Shown piece by piece: positions 1 through 12,000 of a stretch of DNA of 64,000 nucleotides. The stretch is taken from NCBI GenBank assembly GCA_914767715.1, contig OU612065.1:13142001-13206000 (forward strand), in the 5' to 3' direction. Positions within the stretch are counted from its first letter, which is position 1. Each line of letters opens with the position of its first letter. The notes beneath the pieces are model-generated. The model was not told where the DNA came from, ran no database searches, and saw nothing but the letters and a program-made list of their open reading frames with translations. The position numbers and the translations under genes are program-made. Origin of the DNA: Membranipora membranacea (Eukaryota > Bryozoa > Gymnolaemata > Cheilostomatida > Membraniporidae).

Positions 1-97
1 ATAAATATCTCAACAAAGTCATGCATCAGGACTAATTTTCGCATTATGGTATGTTCAAGTACAGAATGTATGTAGCTGATGTTTTATTCCACAACAG

Positions 98-3000
98 ATG
101 TTCCGGTGTCCAGCTATTCTGTGACCTTTGACCCAGTAGTATTCAGCACCCATGTGATGGGAGATAACCCAGAGAGTGACTCATCATCAGATGAGGCAGA
201 GTTGACCACCAAAGGTAAGCTGTTAAATATCATTATGATGAGCAAAGAAACCACTGTTGAACTAGAAATATCAGCTGTTAGAACCATCACATCATGAGTT
301 GCATGCTATCTTGTTAGTTTGTATTCATGAGACAAGAAAAGGGTTTTTTTGAGTTAAAAGAAACAGGATTGTATCTGCTCCCTCCTTATTATAAACCTTC
401 ATTATAAGAGCATTATGATTTGCCTGATATCTTCTAATACCATCCACTAGAGAAATTATTTCGTCGATTTGGTTGACTTGAGGTTGCATGCTGCACATTG
501 ATGTACATGATCTCGCCTTCCATTTAATTTTACTGTTACTCCGAACCTTTCAGTACAAATTCATTGCTTTTTGCAGTCAAATTTGTGGCCAAAACATACA
601 GCCGACGACAGAACACTACTGCTCCTACTGTATCAACCCCTCGAGTTTCCTCAGAGAATACCGGTTGTACTGCTGATAATGATAGTAACGACTCAAGTAA
701 GACTCAAGGCCATGCCATAATGAAGGCTCTCAGGGAAAAAATGTCCAAAAGTGGTAGGATTTTTTTATCTCAACTCCCATCATATGTAGTATAAGAGTCA
801 ATTATTCATTGGGTTACCCTTTTTTGATGACAGAACCTGTTGTCATGCAAAGGACTCATTCTGACATGTTTCATTACCATGAAATCTGTTGTGTGGCCTG
901 CAATGAATTCAGGGTCTAAAATTCATGTGAACAAACAACTGTTTCTTTTCTGACATTGTTTTATATGATTGGTGTCTTATTTTCCCGTTCTATAGAGCTG
1001 AAACGGAAAATAGATCTGAAGCTGAAGCCTGAAGCTGATAATAAGAAACCAGAACATGAGAAATTAAAGGGTACTCAGGGTGAATCAGAGACCTTCAAAG
1101 TTAGGGAAAAATACAATACAACTAGCCAACTGAAGTCAAAACCTGACAAGTCTGCTCCTAAAACTCAGCCCTATGAAGAAAGTGTGAAACCTACAGACAA
1201 AACCAGTATGGCACCACCCAAATCAAAAACTGACAAGTCTGCACTGAAACTGCATGCCTACGATGAGAGTGTCAAACCCTCAGAGGCTAATGGAAAAACA
1301 CAATCCAAATCAAAAACTGACAAGCCTACACTGAAAACCCAGATGCACGAAGAGCATGTCAAACCTGGTGAAACCAATAGTTCAACACAACCAAAATCAA
1401 AAACTGACAAGTCGTCTCTCAAAACCACAACATACCAAGACAGTTCTAAAACTCTAGACACAGGAAATACAACACAGTCCAAGTCAAAACCGGACAAAAC
1501 TGCTCCAAAAACACCAACATATGAAGAGGTGGACTTGTTCGCATCACTGAGGACTGAAGAGAATACAAAGAAGTCTCTGAAGAGAAAAGCAAGCAGGTCT
1601 AAACCAGTCACTAAAGATGACACGGTCGGCACTAAGCAAACATCTACTGCAGGTACTGTTGTGTGATACTATGTCTATCACTAAGTTGACCATAAATCCA
1701 TACTTCAAATGTGAGAAAAGCCCATAATTTTTTCTAAATAAATCCAATGAGATATGAAATGCTTTGAAAATTGTTGGGATAGTTTTGGTCTGTCAAAACG
1801 TACTGCGCTTGCCTTATGGTAAATTTATGGTGTCTGTCTGTAGCCCGAAGTAGCATTTGGTATGATACTCAGGGCTCAGCTATAAACTTTTAGAACATGC
1901 TCAGTCTGTTACCCCTGCAAACATTTAACTACCGTTATAATTTTTACAGCTTTTTCAAATTCTGACAAGAGAGCGGATACTGATACTCCTCCTCCAACCA
2001 AGAAGGCAGTGTGCTTTAATCTAGAGAAGAATACATTCCACACATGGGAATTTGACAGTTCCGCATTATTTGCCACAAGAAAACAGGTCCACCTGGAAAA
2101 TGTCAGAAAGGAGGCGCTACCTATGAAATCACGGTCCACTGATGATGAGGTACCATCAACATCATCATCGTATCAAACCTCTGCTACTGCAGCTAGAGTA
2201 GACGCTCAGTCACTTAAACCCGTTATCGACTCTAAAAAGGGCTACGCTAGAATTCCCGATCTTCCCATGTTCACCGAGAAGCCTAGGAGAGACAGCTTAC
2301 CAGGGACTGTTCCTAAAGAGCCGGATCAAGTAGGATATATGCCATCTGAGCAGCAGACTCAGTTGCAAATGCCACAAGCACTGCTTGTGCGACCGCCCGC
2401 TCTTTCTAAGCCCAAACAAGCCCAGGAAGCTAAAGTCATGGAGACTGTGATACCGCTAATACCACCAGATCCGGCCTCATCTCAGAGGGAAAATAAGAGC
2501 TCAGATTCAAATGACGATATGGACATTGATGCAATGCTAGAGGCTGCAGAGACAACTCCAATTTCAATAACTCCAACACCAGTACCTCCACCAAAACAAG
2601 TACCTCCTCCTAAACCAGTACCTGCTCCAAAACCAGTACCTGCTCCAACTTCAGTACCTGCTCCAACTTCAGTACCTGCACCATCACAAACCATTGTACA
2701 TTCTGTGCCACCCCTGAAACCACCTCCCATACCTCCTCCGATAGTACCAAGCACCTCAAAGACTTTGAAAGGTCCAATACAACCACCAAAGGCACTGTCA
2801 TCTACCGACCCTGCAAAACTAAAGAAGCTTCTCCTAAATCCCACAGATGCACTTGCAGAAACTCTGAGCACATTGCTGTCTAATCTAGCCAAGCAGGCAG
2901 CAGGAGAGGGTTCCACAGTCAGTGGTGAAGAGGGTTCTTCTCTGGCAGAACCAGATAGTTTCCCTTACGCAGTCAACATGTCAGAACCCAGGCAAGTAAA

Positions 3001-6000
3001 CACAGCACCAGCAAGGGTAGAACAAGTCAATAAGTCTGCCTCATCATCAACAGCTTCTATCCCCTTACCGGATGTCTCTCCCACAGCAAAACAAGGAGAG
3101 AAAGACAAAGGAGAAGTCACTGAGTCATCCTCAGACGATGATGACTGCTCCAGGCTCGTTGCCAACTCTGCCGCTAACCGAGATACTCAGCCATCGACAG
3201 AGACCAAACAATCCAAACCATTATTAGATGACCCGCCTAAGAGAACAAAGGTCACACTTTTACCTGACCCTGAGCCTAGTGAAACCCAGCAATCCTCTCA
3301 TACAGGACCACCGATAGTCACAAGACAACCTCTACTACCTGATCCCGAACCCCAACAATTATCAGGAGAGTATTACACAGGTCATTATCTAACTGGTAGT
3401 TCAGCACCTTCTGCAGCTACTGGCACTCAATCACTTGATGGACCCTGGTCAGCTGGCCAGACATCCAGGTCATCTCCCAGATGGCTGGTCGGATATTCGC
3501 CTCCATCTTATGGGGGTGCGTATCCAACTCGCCACCCGCAAGGATACTCTCATTCCTACCAGCTACCAGGACTTGGTTCTCCAGTACACACAACAAATGA
3601 ACCCTCATGGTACGATGACAAAAGTACATTATCGGAGGCAAGCTATCCAAAGCAAGACGAGAGGCAGAAAAAAACTTCATTGGACCCGCCTGAGTCATCA
3701 GCTCATAAATCAAGCCAAAAACCTGGTGCAGGGCGTGGAAGTATATTATCGGAGGCAAGCTATCCAAAGCAAGATGAGAGGCAGAAAAAAAGTCCATTGG
3801 ACCCGCCTGAGGCATCAGCTCATACAACGAGCCAAAAACCTGGTGCAGGGCGTGGAAAGCTGAGCTTTAGTGTTGCAAAAAAGCCAGAGCCATTCAAATT
3901 GAGTGGTTCCTCAGTATTCAATGAAACTGACGATGACAAGAAAAGTCTATATCAACCTGCAAAGGAAAATTTAGCATCGTCTGTATCCAGTTTTTTTGAT
4001 CAAACAATCAAAGATGTTAATTTGATCGATCTGCCTGCGTCTCTTCTACAAACATCTAACACCAGTACCATTGACAATGAAACCAAGAAAAAAGATTCCG
4101 GATTGCCTGATCTCTCAAAAATATCCTTGCCAAGCAGCCTTGTGAAGCTTCCGGCAAGTGCTGGTGGTGTAAGTTCCAATACTACTGCAAAGTCTTCAAC
4201 AACAAGTGCTGAGCAGCACAGAGCAAAAGAAACCAGTTTGAGCGGAAATAGTGACATATCACTGAAGGTTGAAGTACCGCTATCTTTTGTGCGATCAAAG
4301 CGAGCATCTGTCGAGTGTGAAACCTCAGCATACAGTGGAACCAAAGACTCTCTTCAGTCATCAAATCAATCCAATTTAGGTTTCCCGGCTATATCGGGAG
4401 ACCTTGTATCTAATCTTCCAAAAAGTCTTGTCCATGGGGCAGGTGATGCTGATAATATGGGCATGACAGCGACGAGCTCAGAGCTGAAACATCACACAAA
4501 TGAAGCAAAAGTTTCTTGTAAGATGCAGTTGCCACTAAGTTTAGTTTTTACACCTGCCATGAGGTCAAAATCATCAAAAAGTACTGACGCAACGCCCCCA
4601 GTAATCCAGGCTCCAAAGAGCTGTGAGAATGACAATCTCTTGAAATTCCATGGAGCCGATCTAACTCTCAAATTACCATCCAGCCTTGTTGTCCAAAAGA
4701 CTTCACTAGATAAGCCAACTACCTCACCCGCACTAATTGAGCCCACTAATCAGGATGTTGCAGTTGTTGGAGGTCTTGATCTACTCCAAGGTGTGAAACT
4801 TCCTTCGAGTCTTGTCGTGCAGAAGAAAACTGACAATACACCGCTGCTCAATAGCAACATTGATGCAGCCCCTATCCCTGACCTATCATTTGGTGACAGC
4901 AATGAAGTAAGTAAGGGGGAAAAACGAGGTAGACTTTCACCAGCTGGCACAGCAAGTAAGGCTGCTCGTTTGAGAGAAGAAAGAGACGTTCCTTTTCTGC
5001 CGAAAAGATACGCTGTCAAAAGATCTCGAAGCCGATCATCTAGTCCTCAGCATGTCAGACACCGGAGCCCTGGACGCTCCAGGCGCAGTCGCTCACGATC
5101 CCCGAGGCATAGCAGATCGAGATCTCCCAGGCAAAGCAGATCACGTTCTCCAAGACGAAGCAGATCCCGATCTCCAAGGCGGAGCAGATCGAGGTCTCCA
5201 AGGCGTAGCCGGTCACGAACACCACCACGATACAGAAGAAGGCGATCCCCGAGTCCATCTAGAGACAAACGGAGAAGAAACTTCTCTCCAGGCTCGCCTC
5301 GTAGAACTAGAGCAAGAAGAAGCAGGTCTCCTGAGCGTAGGAGGAGGAGTTCATCACCTGTATCAAAGAGAAGCTCCAAATCCTCGCCAGCCCGACGCCG
5401 CAGATCACCTAGGAGGTCATCAGCCAGTCCAACCAGGAGAAGGAGATCTCCTGCTTCAAAATCCCAGACAAGCTTGCCATATACTCCGAGTGGTAAAGGC
5501 TCTCCTGTCAGTCCACATAGGCAAGCCCAATCAAGTCTGTCTAATAGCCCTCATCACAAGACAAGAATTGACTCTCCTCTAGCCAGATCATCAGCCACTA
5601 GTAGCTCTCAATCATCTAATAATACTGTGGAACTAACAATGAAAGAATCTTCTGGATCACTGGTAGAAGCCACTCAGATGTCATCCACATCATTGGCTTC
5701 AGCAGGCCCAAGCTCAGCCTCGGAGGGCCAAGGAAATTCAGTGCAACCAGCCAGGTTAGATCATTGCAATCATAATTTTCTCAGTTGATAATCGTTCTTT
5801 AAAGCATCTGACAGAGGTGATAATTATTATGTTTCTGCACCCCTTAAAACCTTATCTCATTCTGGTTTTCCTGTGAAGTTCAATGTCAAGGGGTTTGTTC
5901 CTTTTTTATGTGTGTTACTTGCGGAAGACCATCAGCTTGGGTGTTTGGAGTTACTTCTCTGTGTGGAGTTACTTGGGTGTGCGGATTCACTTGTAAAATA

Positions 6001-9000
6001 ATTTGAGATTTTGGGGATATGATGTCTAAAACTCACAAAATGTTTTCTTATTATTCAGAACTTCTTTACTGAGGTAAACTGCACTCTTGTCTGTACAATT
6101 TTCACTCGCTTTCGGACTGTCATTGAAATTTCTCATTGCCATGGTTATCTTTGCATTCAATTTATTTGAGCTGAAATATTCCATGATAGTAGCGTAACGC
6201 GAAGTAACGTATGCGGGAATCAGAGTTGGATATCAAACAGAATACTTTTCCTTACTTCTCCTCAAACTGTTGACTGGTGTGGTTTCTACAACAATGACCA
6301 ACACAACAGGCCTGACAAGGGTTAAATCCTTGTTACTTCTCATCCTTGTCTCTCTTCTCAATTGTCCAAGGAACAGGGTTAATGTATTCGGCTTTGCTGT
6401 TACTCCATGTTACCTTTCATATGAAAGCAATATATCTGATTTTGCTATGCTTGGTGGTGGAAAAAGCTCCAAAATCTTTAATCTCAGCCTCAAAAACTTA
6501 TAAATCTTGAACATCCGTTCATGCAGATAATGGAAATGTGTATGTTCTTTCAATTATAATGAAATAAACATTGCTGTACCCCTGTCTTTCTCAATGGCTT
6601 CTTCTCCCTTCCTTCAGCTTCTTTCTTATTTTGTGTAGTTTGCTTATTACTGGGATCTCATTGTACTCGTATTAAATTTAGTACTGATGTTGTATACTCT
6701 CTTCTTCCAGTTCGCTACTAGAGATTACAAGTCACCCAACACATGACCCTCTCGCAAACAAAGGTATGACAAATAAATATTTACAGTCATCGACTGTAAC
6801 TGAAACAATATGATTGGCTGAAAACTTTATAGCAAGATTTGGCAAATTCAAACATATCACGCATTGTTGTAAGCCTCTTGCCTTTAGGAACTCATTTAAC
6901 GTATTTAAGCCTGCCTCTGCTCATCTGACAAATCCAAAAACCCTTATGATAATTCCTTCGCGATAATGGGTAAATTGTATTTTAAGATAGTTGCCATACT
7001 TTTTTTCCCGACTCTTGCCGTCTTGGCTGCAATTAATAACAATGTTCACAAATAAGATCACATAAGTAACACTTTGATATTTTAGTGCTTACAAAATGGC
7101 AGAAGAGAATTCAGAGCCTCAGTATCGACGAACTGGAGAAGGTACATAAATGTGTAAAGTTTATCATCAGTAACAAATCAATAAGCCTCCCGGAGGACCC
7201 TTCATCAGCCTCAGGTATTTATCGATACAGAATACTTAATCGAGATTGTGTGTACCGTAATACCTCACCTATAAGTCGCTGACTGATAAGTGAAGCACCT
7301 CCCTCGGAAAAAATAAAAATGCTCTAGTTAAAAAGCACCCCACAGCTATAAGGCACCTCTTTGAAAAAAGGACTGATTTCGTTGGATTCAAACCCACAAC
7401 ACTCAATTAGCACCGTGTTTACAAGGCAGACGCTCTACACACTGAGCTCTACACACTGAGCTATTCGGCCTCGCTTACAAGTGGCGAATTTGGTCCAATA
7501 TAAATATAAAAATGCTTCAAATGATAGCCGCGCCTATATGCTCCTCTCTTATAGCCGCCTTCACTTATAAGTCAGGGGACTAATAGGTGAGGTATTAAGG
7601 TAGATGTTACATGTATGTGTTTTATTTTAGGTCTTAGTTGGCATGAAACTAGCACCTGAAAATCACAGGCTCATAATGTCTTTTTTATAACAAATTCAGC
7701 CTGGCATCATAATTTATGATATTACATTTACAACCTTGGAAATGCAGAACGGTACTCAAATTATCTCTAATTTATTCATTCCAAGATATAATAAAGGTCA
7801 AGCCTAAATAAAAGTATGTCGGGCACACTGACATCTAGACTATACTATTAACATGTGTATCTCTGATCGTTAGAGTCAATTTAGTAGGAGTTCCTAACAT
7901 GTACCTGCCCCTAATTAGTAAAATTGAACTCCGTCGTCCCACCAAATTCCTGGGGATGGTACTCATGCTAAGTGAAGTTCACTCTCTATCGTTCAGAGAT
8001 ATACATGCAATAGTATATCACGTCATCAGTGTGGATGTCGCCTAGGATTTCTTCTTCTTATATCCAGCCTGAACCTAAAATTTCCTATTATTAATTTATA
8101 GCTTATGTGGATGCATTCCTGGACTCTGCTGAGGAGAGGGCACATTTATATGATATAAATAATCCAGTGTTCAGTCACGCCATAGTACGGGGAGGTGATG
8201 AGGTAGCCAACCTGACTGTGTTCGCTGAGATGACCTCGGAGCCTATTCCGAGCAAATCAGTGTTTCCTGATGACACTTGCCCTCTGAATAAACACTGTAT
8301 GTGTGTACCGCATACACTGGCTAAAGAACTCCTCAATAAGTAAGTAAAGCATAGTTGGATATCTGAACGTAGGTAACAGATTGCTGGTGTCTGCAGGGGT
8401 TTTCGGCCGCCTACTTCTTTTTTGCTGTGATTTTCCTTGTTTGTGATTTGTTATATTACTATGATGATATCAAAACCGGATGACAGGATATGCTGCTATG
8501 GACAAGTGTGCCAATAATGTTTATCTAATACTCAACACCCCAAGTTAGGTTTTTTGGGTTTATTTGTCATCAACGGTAAGTTATGCTATTATTGAAGGGT
8601 TGGTTTTTTGCTTGGCATTTTACCCTGCTTGAAGATAGGGCTGAGTTAGTGATCAATGTGATATCATTGGCACTACTAGTGTAGACCAAGTTAGATCTAG
8701 CCTTATCTCAAAGCCTTCTTTTTTGGGATAAGGCTAGTCAGATCCCATCTGCCTGAGTTTGGAGTTGCTCCCCCTTGGCATAGACGTGTCAGATTGGATG
8801 AAACTGGGTTTTCTCTTAGACATAGTCACATCGTTGACATGTAATTATCCGTCGACTTTAGGAGTCATTTTTGGCTACATCCTCATTCTGTTTTCATGGC
8901 ATCACATCAAAAACTGGTTCCCAAGGTAAAATCTGGATAGTCCAGATAGTAGTGTATGGTTCCCCCCCCCCCCCTTCTGTGTTGATTTCAGCAATACCAT

Positions 9001-12000
9001 GGTCTTCCATACTTGACAATTTGTCTCCACTTGAGGAAGTTTTTTTTGCTCCCTGTGCGACATTCTGATTACCGAAGTGAGCGATGAGGCATTGGTTGCT
9101 GCTGCAAAAATTGCCGCACATGATTGCATAATGAACTGGGTACTTTATGTTATAGTTGGATGATTTTAAATGGTGGTGTCTCTATTATTGACATTTATTT
9201 AATCCATATCCATTCATCCATTATTTGTTTATGATATAGATTTTTGAAAAAAGCATTGACGTTGGCTACATGAGGTTAACCATTAGAATGCATTTCATCA
9301 CTAGTGCTTGGCTATGTTGTTCACTAGAAAGAAAATAATTATGGGCGGGGGGAGGGGGGGGTCTATTCATCAGACAGCCATTAATTAGGATCTGAGCCTA
9401 TGCTTATCAGCTTTTTGAGCTCGCAGTGCTGAGCAGTTTTGTTTAGTTGACACTTCCTTTTACTTACTAGTAAGGTTTGTTAACAAGACAGTAGTGTCTC
9501 ATTTAACTTCTTGGAATGTGACAAAAAAACAGCAATACTTCATACTATGTGAATAAGCAAAAAGATTTGAGCATCTTTCAAGTGAGGCGAAACTTTGTGA
9601 GAGAGAGTGAGATATATTAACATATATAAATACTGCTTCTGATTGGTAAGTAAGACCAATGAACTAAACCTCCTTAAGGTTTAGTTCATTGGTAAGACAG
9701 GTAGTCCTAGTGATAAGCTGTCGCGGTTCTTGTTTGTAGGGATGTACCATCTAGAGAAGGATTTAATGAGGCCGATGAAGTTCACACACTGATTCTTGGT
9801 GTAGCCTATAGTAATAGCGACCGGACAGAGAGTGCTGAGCATATAGTGAATATTACGCCCACCCCTGACTTGTATAGACATATCCGGCCTGAGGTTATAG
9901 ATAAAATGGATAGCTTAGTTAACCCAGGTAATCACTTGGCTGTCAGGTAACTTTAAATTAAGCGGAGGATTGATATATCAAACAAATCAGTTAAGAAACA
10001 GCCATGTTGACTTTAAGTTTAACTCGCCTTTGAAATGCAAATACTACATTATACTTAATTAATCTCTGCGAGAAAATTAGTACATGCATTAGTACATGCG
10101 TAATGATTGATACTTGTGATTTGAATGAATAAGCTGTCCTTATACCAAGAATTAAAATTAAGAGCTGCTGACTAGATTGTCACGTTGATCGCCTGCGATG
10201 TTACATGTTATGTTGTTTTTCAGTTTTGCACCCTTTGCATGTTATACTGCTCTGCTGTCTCCCATATCCGATGTGACATCACTCTCTGTATTGTTAGCTA
10301 TACCTGCTTTGCGCTGTCAACACTCCTATCCAGTGACAGCTGAGTTAGGCAGCGGGCATTGCTAATCCTGTAAAAACACTGCTATAATAGCCTAATTTTC
10401 GACTAGGTGTTATAAAGGGCTCATGAGTAACAATTCCTACTAATGGTTTCAAAAGTTTCTCTAGTCTGCAAGTTAGGCTGAATTTTTTGTCATTAAATGC
10501 TAAGTTATGATTTTTCCTCTGAAATTCTGAATACATGTATAATATTAATGGTATATGGTCTTTAGATGGTATATGCAATAGATCGTTATTGGAAACAGCA
10601 CACATCTCTAAGCTAAGATTAGCAGATTTTTGTTCAAATAGCGTTAAAAGAAGCATCCCAAAACATTTGATATTTTAGATTTTAATCGTTATTGTGTCAG
10701 AGGTCAATCTTTGATCTCTGCATTATAACTTTCTGCTTCTGGGTTGAAATCAACAATCAAAATTATCTATAGCGTTGCAATTTTACCTTATCTACTGCAT
10801 TGTGTCAATCAACAAACTAAAGATAATGCAAGTTGACTATTGTTATACTCTGCCTGTTGCTCTGTTGGCTTGGTTCACACTGGAGGTAGATTCTGAGAAT
10901 CCTGCTTAATCTGCCAGTTAACAAACTTGAATATGAATGGTCTATTTGGATGGCTAGGCCCATGAATACGCCTGCTTGAATCAGTAGTGGATTTGCTAGT
11001 GTGCCATGAAGTGCTGTAGTGGTTCCTTTCCATTGTTGTTTAGCGTGAATGGTTACAGGATATCAGGATATGCAGTAAAGATCAGGTGGCATGTAAATAA
11101 GTTGTGTTTGAAAACAATTGCCTCATAATACTTTAACCACACAGAAATATTTGTAAGATCTTATCAGTGGTTATGGGGAGATAAATTCATGCTTGTTGTA
11201 TTTCTACGTACCTTGGGCTACTGGTGCTTTATTAAACCTGTCTTGTCTCCCCCTCTCCTAATGTTAATCTAACTAGGAAAAACAGGGCACTGCCTTGTAA
11301 CCCCTTTCTTAAAATACTCCTGAGCGGAACACTCAACAACAGCTGCATCTTTCTATGCCACGGTATCCCGATAGTACAATTCCTCATTCTGTCTTTTCTC
11401 CCTGTATCCCTATCACAATTCTATCTATCCGTCCTGACGAGCGCTCAATCTATCCGTCCTGACGAGCGCTCTATCTATCCTGTTCAACTATTCTGCCTAA
11501 ACCTCATTGACTATTGAGCTATATATTATTACTGTTCCTCATGAAGACACAGACTGTGGCTAGCCATTCGTGTGAGCTTCAGCGTCCCAATTACTACATA
11601 TATGGAACCATTTCTTATCCTTAGCAGAGATGTTTGATGGTGAATTGAATCTGACCCAACCTTCGAGAAACATCAGATTCAATATCAAAATGGACAAGCA
11701 GCAGACACAACAATCCACACCTCTTGGCGGTAGGCCCCTGAATATGCGTGCAAGAGCAGCGCATACACTGTCCTCAGATGAAGAGGATGTGATCTTCATA
11801 GAGTCAAATCCCAGAAGAGACATTATTGAATTAGTAATGGTAGATGGGGCGGCTGACTCCAGTGACTCCAGTGTAGATGGGGCTGACAGAGACACATGTC
11901 CACCTACAGGAGTGGGTGAGACTGAAGTTAGTAATGAAGAAGACACACCAGGATGCTCTCAAAATGTGCATAATGGCTCAACTGCAAAACATGCAGTGTC

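Noticed and set aside
2482-2916. Minus-strand protein rich in Gly and Val
   Set aside because: It is the antisense shadow of the PVPAP and PPK repeats of the plus-strand exon.
5047-5379. Minus-strand Leu/Arg/Asp repeat protein
   Set aside because: It is the antisense of the RS domain repeats, an artefact of a periodic sequence.
6270-6503. Separate small gene after the large RS-domain exon
   Set aside because: It lies in the intron or alternative 3' UTR of the RS-domain gene; the short frame has no recognisable features.
7390-7475. Functional tRNA-Thr (TGT) gene on the minus strand
   Set aside because: A and B boxes are recognisable, but the D-arm is duplicated, the anticodon stem pairs poorly and the sequence lies inside inverted-repeat MITE ends.
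9681-9881. Minus-strand frame over the 9740-9927 exon
   Set aside because: The plus-strand exon is fixed by matching phases on both sides; the minus frame is a shadow.
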